Shown here piece by piece: positions 1 through 14,710 of a stretch of 64,000 nt of DNA. The position numbers and the translations under genes were made by a program. Below the pieces are notes generated by a model. The model saw only the letters and a program-made list of their open reading frames with translations, ran no database searches and was not told the DNA's origin. Source of the stretch: Closterium sp. NIES-65 (Eukaryota; Streptophyta; Zygnematophyceae; Desmidiales; Closteriaceae); the NCBI GenBank assembly GCA_948144175.1, contig CANXME010002307.1, positions 1,509,001-1,573,000 of the forward strand, written 5' to 3'. Every line of letters starts with the position of its first letter. Positions within the stretch are counted from its first letter, which is position 1.

Positions 1-3000
1 GCAAAGCACTCAAGCAAAGCACTCAAGCAAAGCACTCAAGCAAAGCACTCAAGCAAAGCACTCAAGCAAAGCACTCAAGCAAAGCACTCAAGCAAAGCAC
101 TCAAGAAAAGCACTCAAGAAAAGCACTCAAGCAAAGCACTCAAGCAAAGCACTCAAGCAAAGCACTCAAGCAAAGCACTCAAGCAAAGCACTCAAGAAAA
201 GCACTCAAGAAAAGCACTCAAGCAAAGCACTCAAGCAAAGCACTCAAGCAAAGCACTCAAGCAAAGCACTCAAGCAAAGCACTCAAGCAAAGCACTCAAG
301 CAAAGCACTCAAGAAAAGCACTCAAGAAAAGCACTCAAGCAAAGCACTCAAGCAAAGCACTCAAGAAAAGCACTCAAGAAAAGCACTCAAGCAAAGCACT
401 CAAGCAAAGCACTCAAGCAAAGCACTCAAGCAAAGCACTCAAGCAAAGCACTCAAGCAAAGCACTCAAGCAAAGCACTCAAGAAAAGCACTCAAGAAAAG
501 CACTCAAGCAAAGCACTCAAGCAAAGCACTCAAGAAAAGCACTCAAGCAAAGCACTCAAGCAAAGCACTCAAGAAAAGCACTCAAGCAAAGCACTCAAGC
601 AAAGCACTCAAGCAAAGCACTCAAGCAAAGCACTCAAGAAAGCACTCAAGCAAAGCACTCAAGCAAAGCACTCAAGCAAAGCACTCAAGCAAAGCACTCA
701 AGAAAAGCACTCAAGCAAAGCACTCAAGAAAAGCACTCAAGAAAAGCACTCAAGAAAAGCACTCAAGCAAAGCACTCAAGCAAAGCACTCAAGCACTCAA
801 GCAAAGCACTCAAGCAAAGCACTCAAGAAAAGCACTCAAGCAAAGCACTCAAGCAAAGCACTCAAGCAAAGCACTCAAGCAAAGCACTCAAGAAAAGCAC
901 TCAAGAAAAGCACTCAAGCAAAGCACTCAAGCAAAGCACTCAAGCAAAGCACTCAAGCAAAGCACTCAAGCAAAGCACTCAAGAAAAGCACTCAAGAAAA
1001 GCACTCAAGCAAAGCACTCAAGCAAAGCACTCAAGCAAAGCACTCAAGCAAAGCACTCAAGCAAAGCACTCAAGCAAAGCACTCAAGCAAAGCACTCAAG
1101 CAAAGCACTCAAGAAAAGCACTCAAGCAAAGCACTCAAGCAAAGCACTCAAGCAAAGCACTCAAGCAAAGCACTCAAGCAAAGCACTCAAGAAAAGCACT
1201 CAAGAAAAGCACTCAAGCAAAGCACTCAAGCAAAGCACTCAAGCAAAGCACTCAAGCAAAGCACTCAAGCAAAGCACTCAAGCAAAGCACTCAAGCAAAG
1301 CACTCAAGCAAAGCACTCAAGAAAAGCACTCAAGCAAAGCACTCAAGAAAAGCACTCAAGAAAAGCACTCAAGCAAAGCACTCAAGCAAAGCACTCAAGC
1401 AAAGCACTCAAGCAAAGCACTCAAGCAAAGCACTCAAGAAAAGCACTCAAGCAAAGCACTCAAGCAAAGCACTCAAGCAAAGCACTCAAGCAAAGCACTC
1501 AAGAAAAGCACTCAAGAAAAGCACTCAAGCAAAGCACTCAAGCAAAGCACTCAAGCAAAGCACTCAAGCAAAGCACTCAAGCAAAGCACTCAAGAAAAGC
1601 ACTCAAGAAAAGCACTCAAGCAAAGCACTCAAGCAAAGCACTCAAGCAAAGCACTCAAGCAAAGCACTCAAGCAAAGCACTCAAGCAAAGCACTCAAGCA
1701 AAGCACTCAAGCAAAGCACTCAAGAAAAGCACTCAAGCAAAGCACTCAAGCAAAGCACTCAAGCAAAGCACTCAAGCAAAGCACTCAAGCAAAGCACTCA
1801 AGAAAAGCACTCAAGAAAAGCACTCAAGCAAAGCACTCAAGCAAAGCACTCAAGCAAAGCACTCAAGCAAAGCACTCAAGCAAAGCACTCAAAAAAGCAC
1901 TCAAGCAAAGCACTCAAGCAAAGCACTCAAGCAAAGCACTCAAGAAAAGCACTCAAGCAAAGCACTCAAGCAAAGCACTCAAGCAAAGCACTCAAGAAAA
2001 GCACTCAAGCAAAGCACTCAAGCAAAGCACTCAAGCAAAGCACTCAAGCAAAGCACTCAAGCAAAGCACTCAAGCAAAGCACTCAAAAAAGCACTCAAGC
2101 AAAGCACTCAAGCAAAGCACTCAAGCAAAGCACTCAAGCAAAGCACTCAAGCAAAGCACTCAAGAAAAGCACTCAAGCAAAGCACTCAAGCAAAGCACTC
2201 AAGCAAAGCACTCAAGCAAAGCACTCAAGCAAAGCACTCAAGCAAAGCACTCAAGCAAAGCACTCAAGCAAAGCACTCAAGCAAAGCACTCAAGAAAAGC
2301 ACTCAAGAAAAGCACTCAAGAAAAGCACTCAAGCAAAGCACTCAAGCAAAGCACTCAAGCAAAGCACTCAAGCAAAGCACTCAAGCAAAGCACTCAAGCA
2401 AAGCACTCAAGCAAAGCACTCAAGCAAAGCACTCAAGCAAAGCACTCAAGCAAAGCACTCAAGAAAAGCACTCAAGCAAAGCACTCAAGCAAAGCACTCA
2501 AGCAAAGCACTCAAGCAAAGCACTCAAGCAAAGCACTCAAGCAAAGCACTCAAGCAAAGCACTCAAGCAAAGCACTCAAGCAAAGCACTCAAGCAAAGCA
2601 CTCAAGCAAAGCACTCAAGAAAAGCACTCAAGAAAAGCACTCAAGCAAAGCACTCAAGCAAAGCACTCAAGCAAAGCACTCAAGCAAAGCACTCAAGAAA
2701 AGCACTCAAGCAAAGCACTCAAGCAAAGCACTCAAGCAAAGCACTCAAGAAAAGCACTCAAGCAAAGCACTCAAGCAAAGCACTCAAGCAAAGCACTCAA
2801 GCAAAGCACTCAAGCAAAGCACTCAAGCAAAGCACTCAAGCAAAGCACTCAAGCAAAGCACTCAAGCAAAGCACTCAAGCAAAGCACTCAAGCAAAGCAC
2901 TCAAGCAAAGCACTCAAGCAAAGCACTCAAGCAAAGCACTCAAGAAAAGCACTCAAGAAAAGCACTCAAGCAAAGCACTCAAGAAAAGCACTCAAGAAAA

Positions 3001-6000
3001 GCACTCAAGCAAAGCACTCAGGCAAAGCACTCAAGCACTCAAGAAAGCACTCAAGCAAAGCACTCAAGCAAAGCACTCAAGCAAAGCACTCAAGAAAAGC
3101 ACTCAAGCAAAGCACTCAAGCAAAGCACTCAAGCAAAGCACTCAAGCAAAGCACTCAAGCAAAGCACTCAAGCAAAGCACTCAAAAAAAGCACTCAAGCA
3201 AAGCACTCAAGCAAAGCACTCAAGCAAGCACTCAAGCAAAGCACTCAAGCAAAGCACTCAAGAAAAGCACTCAAGCAAAGCACTCAAACAAAGCACTCAA
3301 GCAAAGCACTCAAGCAAAGCACTCAAGCAAAGCACTCAAGCAAAGCACTCAAGCAAAGCACTCAAGCAAAGCACTCAAGCAAAGCACTCAAGAAAAGCAC
3401 TCAAGAAAAGCACTCAAGAAAAGCACTCAAGCAAAGCACTCAAGCAAAGCACTCAAGCAAAGCACTCAAGCAAAGCACTCAAGCAAAGCACTCAAGCAAA
3501 GCACTCAAGCAAAGCACTCAGGCAACCACTCAAGCAAAGCACTCAAGCAAAGCACTCAAGAAAAGCACTCAAGCAAAGCACTCAAACAAAGCACTCAAGC
3601 AAAGCACTCAAGCAAAGCACTCAAGCAAAGCACTCAAGCAAAGCACTCAAGCAAAGCACTCAAGCAAAGCACTCAAGCAAAGCACTCAAGCAAAGCACTC
3701 AAGAAAAGCACTCAAGAAAAGCACTCAAGCAAAGCACTCAAGCAAAGCACTCAAGCAAAGCACTCAAGCAAAGCACTCAAGAAAAGCACTCAAGCAAAGC
3801 ACTCAAGCAAAGCACTCAAGCAAAGCACTCAAGAAAAGCACTCAAGCAAAGCACTCAAACAAAGCACTCAAGCAAAGCACTCAAGCAAAGCACTCAAGCA
3901 AAGCACTCAAGCAAAGCACTCAAGCAAAGCACTCAAGCAAAGCACTCAAGCAAAGCACTCAAGCAAAGCACTCAAGCAAAGCACTCAAGCAAAGCACTCA
4001 AGCAAAGCACTCAAGGAAAGCACTCAAGAAAAGCACTCAAGAAAAGCACTCAAGCAAAGCACTCAAGAAAAGCACTCAAGAAAAGCACTCAAGCAAAGCA
4101 CTCAAGCAAAGCACTCAAGCACTCAAGAAAGCACTCAAGAAAAGCACTCAAGCAAAGCACTCAAGCAAAGCACTCAAGCAAAGCACTCAAGCAAAGCACT
4201 CAAGAAAAGCACTCAAGCAAAGCACTCAAGCAAAGCACTCAAGCAAAGCACTCAAGCAAAGCACTCAAGAAAAGCACTCAAGAAAAGCACTCAAGCAAAG
4301 CACTCAAGCAAAGCACTCAAGCAAAGCACTCAAGCAAAGCACTCAAGAAAAGCACTCAAGCAAAGCACTCAAGAAAAGCACTCAAGCAAAGCACTCAAGA
4401 AAAGCACTCAAAAAAGCACTCAAACAAAGCACTCAAGCAAAGCACTCAAGCAAAGCACTCAAGCAAAGCACTCAAGCAAAGCACTCAAGAAAAGCACTCA
4501 AGAAAAGCACTCAAGCAAAGCACTCAAGCAAAGCACTCAAGCAAAGCACTCAAAAAAAGCACTCAAAAAAAGCACTCAAGCAAAGCACTCAGGCAAGCAC
4601 TCAGGCAAAGCACTCAAGCAAAGCACTCAAGAAAAGCACTCAAGCAAAGCACTCAAACAAAGCACTCAAGCAAAGCACTCAAGCAAAGCACTCAAGCAAA
4701 GCACTCAAGCAAAGCACTCAAGCAAAGCACTCAAGCAAAGCACTCAGGCAAAGCACTCAAGCAAAGCACTCAAGAAAAGCACTCAAGAAAAGCACTCAAG
4801 CAAAGCACTCAAGCAAAGCACTCAAGCAAAGCACTCAAGCAAAGCACTCAAGCAAAGCACTCAAGCAAAGCACTCAAGCAAAGCACTCAGGCAAAGCACT
4901 CAGGCAAAGCACTCAAGCAAAGCACTCAAGAAAAGCACTCAAGCAAAGCACTCAAACAAAGCACTCAAGCAAAGCACTCAAGCAAAGCACTCAAGCAAAG
5001 CACTCAAGCAAAGCACTCAAGCAAAGCACTCAAGCAAAGCACTCAGGCAAAGCACTCAAGCAAAGCACTCAAGAAAAGCACTCAAGAAAAGCACTCAAGC
5101 AAAGCACTCAAGAAAAGCACTCAAGCAAAGCACTCAAGCAAAGCACTCAAGCAAAGCACTCAAGAAAAGCACTCAAGCAAAGCACTCAAGCAAAGCACTC
5201 AAGCAAAGCACTCAAGCAAAGCACTCAAGCAAAGCACTCAAGCAAAGCACTCAAGCAAAGCACTCAAGCAAAGCACTCAAGCAAAGCACTCAAGCAAAGC
5301 ACTCAAGCAAAGCACTCAAGCAAAGCACTCAAGCAAAGCACTCAAGAAAGCACTCAAGAAAAGCACTCAAGAAAAGCACTCAAGCAAAGCACTCAAGAAA
5401 AGCACTCAAGAAAAGCACTCAAGCAAAGCACTCAGGCAAAGCACTCAAGCACTCAAGAAAGCACTCAAGAAAAGCACTCAAGCAAAGCACTCAAGCAAAG
5501 CACTCAATCAAAGCACTCAAGCAAAGCACTCAAGAAAAGCACTCAAGCAAAGCACTCAAGCAAAGCACTCAAGCAAAGCACTCAAGCAAAGCACTCAAGA
5601 AAAGCACTCAAGAAAAGCACTCAAGCAAAGCACTCAAGCAAAGCACTCAAGCAAAGCACTCAAACAAAGCACTCAAGAAAAGCACTCAAGCAAAGCACTC
5701 AAGAAAAGCACTCAAGCAAAGCACTCAAGAAAAGCACTCAAAAAAAGCACTCAAACAAAGCACTCAAGCAAAGCACTCAAGCAAAGCACTCAAGCAAAGC
5801 ACTCAAGCAAAGCACTCAAGAAAAGCACTCAAGAAAAGCACTCAAGCAAAGCACTCAAGCAAAGCACTCAAGCAAAGCACTCAAAAAAAGCACTCAAAAA
5901 AAGCACTCAAGCAAAGCACTCAGGCAAGCACTCAGGCAAAGCACTCAAGCAAAGCACTCAAGAAAAGCACTCAAGCAAAGCACTCAAGCAAAGCACTCAA

Positions 6001-9000
6001 GCAAAGCACTCAAGCAAAGCACTCAGGCAAAGCACTCAAGCAAAGCACTCAAGCAAAGCACTCAAGCAAAGCACTCAGGCAAAGCACTCAAGCAAAGCAC
6101 TCAAGAAAAGCACTCAAGAAAAGCACTCAAGCAAAGCACTCAAGCAAAGCACTCAAGCAAAGCACTCAAGCAAAGCACTCAAGCAAAGCACTCAAGCAAA
6201 GCACTCAAGCAAAGCACTCAAGCAACCACTCAGGCAAAGCACTCAAGCAAAGCACTCAAGAAAAGCACTCAAGCAAAGCACTCAAACAAAGCACTCAAGC
6301 AAAGCACTCAAGCAAAGCACTCAAGCAAAGCACTCAAGCAAAGCACTCAAGCAAAGCACTCAAGCAAAGCACTCAAGCAAAGCACTCAAGCAAAGCACTC
6401 AAGAAAAGCACTCAAGAAAAGCACTCAAGCAAAGCACTCAAGCAAAGCACTCAAGCAAAGCACTCAAGCAAAGCACTCAAGAAAAGCACTCAAGCAAAGC
6501 ACTCAAGCAAAGCACTCAAGCAAAGCACTCAAGAAAAGCACTCAAGCAAAGCACTCAAACAAAGCACTCAAGCAAAGCACTCAAGCAAAGCACTCAGGCA
6601 AAGCACTCAAGCAAAGCACTCAAGCAAAGCACTCAAGCAAAGCACTCAGGCAAAGCACTCAAGCAAAGCACTCAGGCAAAGCACTCAAGCAAAGCACCAA
6701 AGCAAAGCACTCAAGGAAAGCACTCAAGAAAAGCACTCAAGAAAAGCACTCAAGCAAAGCACTCAAGAAAAGCACTCAAGAAAAGCACTCAAGCAAAGCA
6801 CTCAGGCAAAGCACTCAAGCACTCAAGAAACGCACTCCAGAAAAGCACTCAAGCAAAGCACTCAAGCAAAGCACTCAATCAAAGCACTCAAGCAAAGCAC
6901 TCAAAAAAAGCACTCAAGCAAAGCACTCAAGCAAAGCACTCAAGCAAGCACTCAGGCAAAGCACTCAAGCAAAGCACTCAAGAAAAGCACTCAAGCAAAG
7001 CACTCAAACAAAGCACTCAAGCAAAGCACTCAAGCAAAGCACTCAGGCAAAGCACTCAAGCAAAGCACTCAAGCAAAGCACTCAAGCAAAGCACTCAGGC
7101 AAAGCACTCAAGCAAAGCACTCAAGAAAAGCACTCAAGAAAAGCACTCAAGCAAAGCACTCAAGCAAAGCACTCAAGCAAAGCACTCAAGCAAAGCACTC
7201 AAGCAAAGCACTCAAGCAAAGCACTCAAGCAAAGCACTCAGGCAAGCACTCAGGCAAAGCACTCAAGCAAAGCACTCAAGAAAAGCACTCAAGCAAAGCA
7301 CTCAAACAAAGCACTCAAGCAAAGCACTCAAGCAAAGCACTCAGGCAAAGCACTCAAGCAAAGCACTCAAGCAAAGCACTCAAGCAAAGCACTCAGGCAA
7401 AGCACTCAAGCAAAGCACTCAAGAAAAGCACTCAAGAAAAGCACTCAAGCAAAGCACTCAAGCAAAGCACTCAAGCAAAGCACTCAAGCAAAGCACTCAA
7501 GAAAAGCACTCAAGCAAAGCACTCAAGCAAAGCACTCAAGCAAAGCACTCAAGAAAAGCACTCAAGCAAAGCACTCAAACAAAGCACTCAAGCAAAGCAC
7601 TCAAGCAAAGCACTCAGGCAAAGCACTCAAGCAAAGCACTCAAGCAAAGCACTCAAGCAAAGCACTCAGGCAAAGCACTCAAGCAAAGCACTCAGGCAAA
7701 GCACTCAAGCAAAGCACTCAAGCAAAGCACTCAAGAAAAGCACTCAAGAAAAGCACTCAAGCAAAGCACTCAAGCAAAGCACTCAAGCAAAGCACTCAAG
7801 CAAAGCACTCAAGCAAAGCACTCAGGTAAGCACTCAGGCAAAGCACTCAAGCAAAGCACTCAAGAAAAGCACTCAAGCAAAGCACTCAAGCAAAGCACTC
7901 AAGCAAAGCACTCAAGCAAAGCACTCAAGCAAAGCACTCAAGAAAAGCACTCAAGCAAAGCACTCAAGCAAAGCACTCAAGCAAAGCACTCAACAAAAGC
8001 ACTCAAGCAAAGCACTCAAGCAAAGCACTCAAGCAAAGCACTCAAGAAAAGCACTCAAGCAAAGCACTCAAGCAAAGCACTCAAGCAAAGCACTCAAGCA
8101 AAGCACTCAAGAAAAGCACTCAAGCAAAGCACTCAAGCAAAGCACTCAAGCAAAGCACTCAAGCAAAGCACTCAAGAAAAGCACTCAAGAAAAGCACTCA
8201 AGAAAAGCACTCAAGAAAAGCACTCAAGCAAAGCACTCAGGCAAAGCACTCAAGCACTCAAGAAAGCACTCCAGAAAAGCACTCAAGCAAAGCACTCAAG
8301 CAAAGCACTCAATCAAAGCACTCAAGCAAAGCACTCAAAAAAAGCACTCAAGCAAAGCACTCAAGCAAAGCACTCAAGCAAGCACTCAGGCAAAGCACTC
8401 AAGCAAAGCACTCAAGAAAAGCACTCAAGCAAAGCACTCAAACAAAGCACTCAAGCAAAGCACTCAAGCAAAGCACTCAGGCAAAGCACTCAAGCAAAGC
8501 ACTCAAGCAAAGCACTCAAGCAAAGCCACTCAGGCAAAGCACTCAAGCAAAGCACTCAAGAAAAGCACTCAAGAAAAGCACTCAAGCAAAGCACTCAAGC
8601 AAAGCACTCAAGCAAAGCACTCAAGCAAAGCACTCAAGAAAAGCACTCAAGCAAAGCACTCAAGCAAAGCACTCAAGAAAAGCACTCAAGCAAAGCACTC
8701 AAACAAAGCACTCAAGCAAAGCACTCAAGCAAAGCACTCAGGCAAAGCACTCAAGCAAAGCACTCAAGCAAAGCACTCACGCAAAGCACTCAGGCAAAGC
8801 ACTCAAGCATAAGCACTCAGGCAAAGCACTCAAGCAAAGCACTCAAGCAAAGCACTCAAGAAAAGCAACCAAGAAAAGCACCTCAAGCAAGCCACTCAAG
8901 CAAAGCACTCAAGCAAAGCACTCAAGCAAAGCACTCAAAGCAAAGCACTCAGGTAAGCACTCAGGCAAAGCACTCAAGCAAAGCACTCAAGAAAAGCACT

Positions 9001-12000
9001 CAAGCAAAGCACTCAAGCAAAGCACTCAAGCAAAGCACTCAAGCAAAGCACACAAGCAAAGCACTCAGAAAGCACTCAAGCAAAGCAATCAAGCAAAGCA
9101 CTCAAGCAAAGCACTCAACAAAAGCACTCAAGCAAAGCACTCAAGCAAAGCACTCAAGCAAAGCACTCAAGAAAAGCACTCAACCAAAGCACTCAAGCAA
9201 AGCACTCAAGCAAAGCACTCTAGCAAAGCACTCAAGAAAAGCACTCAAGCAAAGCACTCAAGCAAAGCAATCAAGCAAAGCACTCAAGCAAAGCACTCAA
9301 GAAAAGCACTAAGAAAAGCACTCAAGAAAAGCACTCAAGAAAAGCACTCAAGCAAAGCACTCAGGCAAAGCACTCAAGCACTCAAGAAACGCACTCCAGA
9401 AAAGCACTCAAGCAAAGCACTCAAGCAAGCACTCAATCAACCACTCAAGCAAAGCACTTAAAAAAGCACTCAAGCAAAGCACTCAAGCAAAGCACTCAAG
9501 CAAGCACTCAGGCAAAGCACTCAAGCAAAGCACTCAAGAAAAGCACTCAAGCAAAGCACTCAAACAAAGCACTCAAGCAAAGCACTCAAGCAAAGCACTC
9601 AGGCAAAGCACTCAAGCAAAGCACTCAAGCAAAGCACTCAAGCAAAGCACTCAGGCAAAGCACTCAAGCAAAGCACTCAAGAAAAGCACTCAAGAAAAGC
9701 ACTCAAGCAAAGCACTCAAGCAAAGCACTCAAGCAAAGCACTCAAGCAAAGCACTCAAGCAAAGCACTCAAGCAAAGCACTCAAGCAAAGCACTCAGGCA
9801 AGCACTCAGGCAAAGCACTCAAGCAAAGCACTCAAGAAAAGCACTCAAGCAAAGCACTCAAACAAAGCATCAAAGCAACGCACTCAAGCAAAGCACTCAA
9901 GGCAAAGCACTCAAGGCATCAAGCAAAGCACTCAAGCAAAGCACTCAAGCAAAGCACTCAAGCAAGCACTCAAGCCAACATCACTCAAGAAAGGCACTCA
10001 GAAAAGCACTCAAGAAAGCACTCAAGCAAAGCACTCAAGCAAAGCACTCAAGCAAAGCACTCAAGCAAAGCACTCAAGCAAAGCACTCAAGAAAAGCACT
10101 CAAGCAAAGCACTCAAGAAAAGAACTCAAGAAAAGAACTCAAGGAAAGCACTCAAGCAAAGCACTCAAGCAAAGCACTCAAGCAAAGCACTCAAGAAAAG
10201 CACTCAAGAAAAGCACTCAAGCAAAGCACTCAAGCGAAGCACTCAATCAAAGCACTCAAGCAAAGCACTCAAGAAAAGCACTCAAGAAAAGCACTCTGGC
10301 AAAGCACTCAAGCACCCAAGAAAAGCACTCCAGAAAAGCACTCAAGCAAAGCACTCAAGCAAAGCACTCAATCAAAGCACTCAATCAAAGCACTCAGGCA
10401 AAGCACTCAAGCAAAAAAAGCACTCAAGAAAAGCACTCAAGAAAAGCACTCAAGCAAAGCACTCAAGCAAAGCACTCACAAGCAAACGCACTCAAGCAAA
10501 GCACTCAAGAAAAAAGCACTCAAGCAAAGCACTCAAGCAAAGCAATCAGGCAAAGCACTCAAGAAAAGCACTCAAGGAAAAGCACTCAAGCAAAGCACTC
10601 AAGCAAAGCACTCAGGCAAAGCACTCAAGCAAAGCACTCAAGAAAAGCACTCAAGCAAAGCACTCAAGCGAAGCACTCAAGGAAAGCACTCTAGCAAAGC
10701 ACTCAAGAAAAGCACTCAAGAAAAGCACTCAAGCAAAGCACTCAGCAAAGCACTCAAGCACTCAAGAAACGCACTCCAAAAAAGCACTCAAGCAAAGCAC
10801 TCAAGCAAAGCACTCAAGCAAAGCACTCAATCAAAGCACTCAATCAAAGCACTCAAGCAAAGCACTCAAGCAAAGCACTCAATCAAACCACTCAAGCAAA
10901 GCACTCAAGAAAAGCACTCAAGCAAAGCACTCAAGCAAAGCATTCAAGCAAAGCACTCAAGCAAAGCACTCAAGAAAAGCACTCAAGAAAAGCACTCAAG
11001 CAAAGCACTCAAGCAAAGCATTCAAGCAAAGCACTCAAACAAAGCACTCAAGAAAAGCACTCAAGCAAAGCACTCAAGAAAAGCACTCAAGCAAAGCACT
11101 CAAGAAAAGCACTCAAAAAAAGCACTCAAACAAAGCACTCAAGCAAAGCACTCAAGCAAAGCACTCAAGCAAAGCACTCAAGCAAAGCACTCAAGAAAAG
11201 CACTCAAGAAAAGCACTCAAGCAAAGCACTCAAGCAAAGCACTCAAGCAAAGCACTTAAAAAAAGCACTCAAAAAAAGCACTCAAGCAAAGCACTCAGGC
11301 AAGCACTCAGGCAAAGCACTCAAGCAAAGCACTCAAGAAAAGCACTCAAGCAAAGCACTCAAACAAAGCACTCAAGCAAAGCACTCAAGCAAAGCACTCA
11401 GGCAAAGCACTCAAGCAAAGCACTCAAGCAAAGCACTCAAGCAAAGCACTCAGGCAAAGCACTCAAGCAAAGCACTCAAGAAAAGCACTCAAGAAAAGCA
11501 CTCAAGCAAAGCACTCAAGCAAAGCACTCAAGCAAAGCACTCAAGCAAAGCACTCAAGCAAAGCACTCAAGCAAAGCACTCAAGCAAAGCACTCAGGCAA
11601 CCACTCAGGCAAAGCACTCAAGCAAAGCACTCAAGAAAAGCACTCAAGCAAAGCACTCAAACAAAGCACTCAAGCAAAGCACTCAAGCAAAGCACTCAAG
11701 CAAAGCACTCAAGCAAAGCACTCAAGCAAAGCACTCAAGCAAAGCACTCAGGCAAAGCACTCAAGCAAAGCACTCAAGAAAAGCACTCAAGAAAAGCACT
11801 CAAGCAAAGCACTCAAGCAAAGCACTCAAGCAAAGCACTCAAGCAAAGCACTCAAGAAAAGCACTCAAGCAAAGCACTCAAGCAAAGCATTCAAGCAAAG
11901 CACTCAAGAAAAGCACTCAAGCAAAGCACTCAAACAAAGCACTCAAGCAAAGCACTCAAGCAAAGCACTCAGGCAAAGCACTCATGCAAAGCACTCAAGC

Positions 12001-12459
12001 AAAGCATTCACGCAAAGCACTCAGGCAAAGCACTCAAGCAAAGCACTCAGGCAAAGCACTCAAGCAAAGCACCAAAGCAAAGCACTCAAGGAAAGCACTC
12101 AAGAAAAGCACTCAAGAAAACCACTCAAGCAAAGCACTCAAGAAAAGCACTCAAGAAAAGCACTCAAGCAAAGCACTCAGGCAAAGCACTCAAGCACTCA
12201 AGAAACGCACTCCAGAAAAGCACTCAAGCAAAGCACTCAAGCAAAGCACTCAATCAAACCACTCAAGCAAAGCACTTAAAAAAAGCACTCAAGCAAAGCA
12301 CTCAAGCAAAGCACTCAAGCAAGCACTCAGGCAAAGCACTCAAGCAAAGCACTCAAGAAAAGCACTCAAGCAAAGCACTCAAACAAAGCACTCAAGCAAA
12401 GCACTCAAGCAAAGCACTCAGGCAATAGCACTCAAGCAAAGCACTCAAGCAAAGCACTC

Positions 12460-14710
12460 AAGCAAAGCACTCAGGCAAAGCACTCAAGCAAAGCACTCAA
12501 GAAAAGCACTCAAGAAAAGCACTCAAGCAAAGCACTCAAGCAAAGCACTCAAGCAAAGCACTCAAGCAAAGCACTCAAGCAAAGCACTCAAGCAAAGCAC
12601 TCAAGCAAAGCACTCAGGCAAGCACTCAGGCAAAGCACTCAAGCAAAGCACTCAAGAAAAGCACTCAAGCCAAAGCACTCAAACAAAGCACTCAAGCAAA
12701 GCACTCAAGCAAAGCACTCAGGCAAAGCACTCAAGCAAAGCACTCAAGCAAAGCACTCAAGCAAAGCACTCAGGCAAAGCACTCAAGCAAAGCACTCAAG
12801 AAAAGCACTCAAGAAAAGCACTCAAGCAAAGCACTCAAGCAAAGCACTCAAGCAAAGCACTCAAGCAAAGCACTCAAGAAAAGCACTCAAGCAAAGCACT
12901 CAAGCAAAGCATTCAAGCAAAGCACTCAAGAAAAGCACTCAAGCAAAGCACTCAAACAAAGCACTCAAGCAAAGCACTCAAGCAAAGCACTCAGGCAAAG
13001 CACTCAAGCAAAGCACTCAAGCAAAGCACTCACGCAAAGCACTCAGGCAAAGCACTCAAGCAAAGCACTCAGGCAAAGCACTCAAGCAAAGCACTCAAGC
13101 AAAGCACTCAAGAAAAGCACCCAAGAAAAGCACTCAAGCAAAGCACTCAAGCAAAGCACTCAAGCAAAGCACTCAAGCAAAGCACTCAAGCAAAGCACTC
13201 AGGTAAGCACTCAGGCAAAGCACTCAAGCAAAGCACTCAAGAAAAGCACTCAAGCAAAGCACTCAAGCAAAGCACTCAAGCAAAGCACTCAAGCAAAGCA
13301 CACAAGCAAAGCACTCAAGAAAAGCACTCAAGCAAAGCACTCAACAAAAGCACTCAAGCAAAGCACTCAAGCAAAGCACTCAAGCAAAGCACTCAAGAAA
13401 AGCACTCAACCAAAGCACTCAAGCAAAGCAACTCAAGCAAAGCACTCTAGCAAAGCACTCAAGAAAAGCACTCAAGCAAAGCACTCAAGCAAAGCAATCA
13501 AGCAAAGCACTCAAGCAAAGCACTCAAGAAAAGCACTTAAGAAAAGCACTCAAGAAAAGCACTCAAGAAAAGCACTCAAGCAAAGCACTCAGGCAAAGCA
13601 CTCAAGCACTCAAGAAAACGCACTCCAGAAAGCACTCAAGCAAAGCACTCAAGCAAAGCACTCAATCAAACCACTCAAGCAAAGCACTTAAAAAAAGCAC
13701 TCAAGCAAAGCACTCAAGCAAAGCACTCAAGCAAGCACTCAGGCAAAGCACTCAAGCAAAGCACTCAAGAAAAGCACTCAAGCAAAGCACTCAAACAAAG
13801 CACTCAAGCAAAGCACTCAAGCAAAGCACTCAGGCAAAGCACTCAAGCAAAGCACTCAAGCAAAGCACTCAAGCAAGCACTCAGGCAAAGCACTCAAGCA
13901 AAGCACTCAAGAAAAGCACTCAAGAAAAGCACTCAAGCAAAGCACTCAAGCAAAGCACTCAAGCAAAGCACTCAAGCAAAGCACTCAGAAAAGCACTCAA
14001 GCAAAGCACTCAAGCAAAGCATTCAAGCAAAGCACTCAAGAAAAGCACTCAAGCAAAGCACTCAAACAAAGCACTCAAGCAAAGCACTCAAGCAAAGCAC
14101 TCAGGCAAAGCACTCAAGCAAAGCACTCAAGCAAAGCACTCACGCAAAGCACTCAGGCAAAGCACTCAAGCAAAGCACTCAGGCAAAGCACTCAAGCAAA
14201 GCACTCAAGCAAAGCACTCAAGAAAAGCACCCAAGAAAAGCACTCAAGCAAAGCACTCAAGCAAAGCACTCAAGCAAAGCACTCAAGCAAAGCACTCAAG
14301 CAAAGCACTCAGGTAAGCACTCAGGCAAAGCACTCAAGCAAAGCACTCAAGAAAAGCACTCAAGCAAAGCACTCAAGCAAAGCACTCAAGCAAAGCACTC
14401 AAGCAAAGCACACAAGCAAAGCACTCAAGAAAAGCACTCAAGCAAAGCAATCAAGCAAAGCACTCAAGCAAAGCACTCAACAAAAGCACTCAAGCAAAGC
14501 ACTCAAGCAAAGCACTCAAGCAAAGCACTCAAGAAAAGCACTCAACCAAAGCACTCAAGCAAAGCACTCAAGCAAAGCACTCTAGCAAAGCACTCAAGAA
14601 AAGCACTCAAGCAAAGCACTCAAGCAAAGCAATCAAGCAAAGCACTCAAGCAAAGCACTCAAGAAAAGCACTTAAGAAAAGCACTCAAGAAAAGCACTCA
14701 AGAAAAGCAC
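12460..14710. repeat. Adjacent 1.11-kb block duplication in the satellite
   Basis: Rare variants line up at a constant offset of 1110 bp: CACGCAAAGC at 13031 and 14141, AGGTAAGCAC at 13201 and 14311, CACAAGC at 13301 and 14411. After one small indel the offset becomes 1135 (TCTAGC at 13446 and 14581). The two blocks are nearly identical apart from indels. Related but more diverged blocks with the same variants lie near 7824 and 8951, so this block type has been copied several times. Confidence 0.85.

Noticed and set aside
11984-13450. A 488-codon open frame in the 13-bp satellite
   Set aside because: The consensus unit has no plus-strand stop in any frame, so openness carries no information. 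The predicted peptide is the same 13-residue repeat in every frame.
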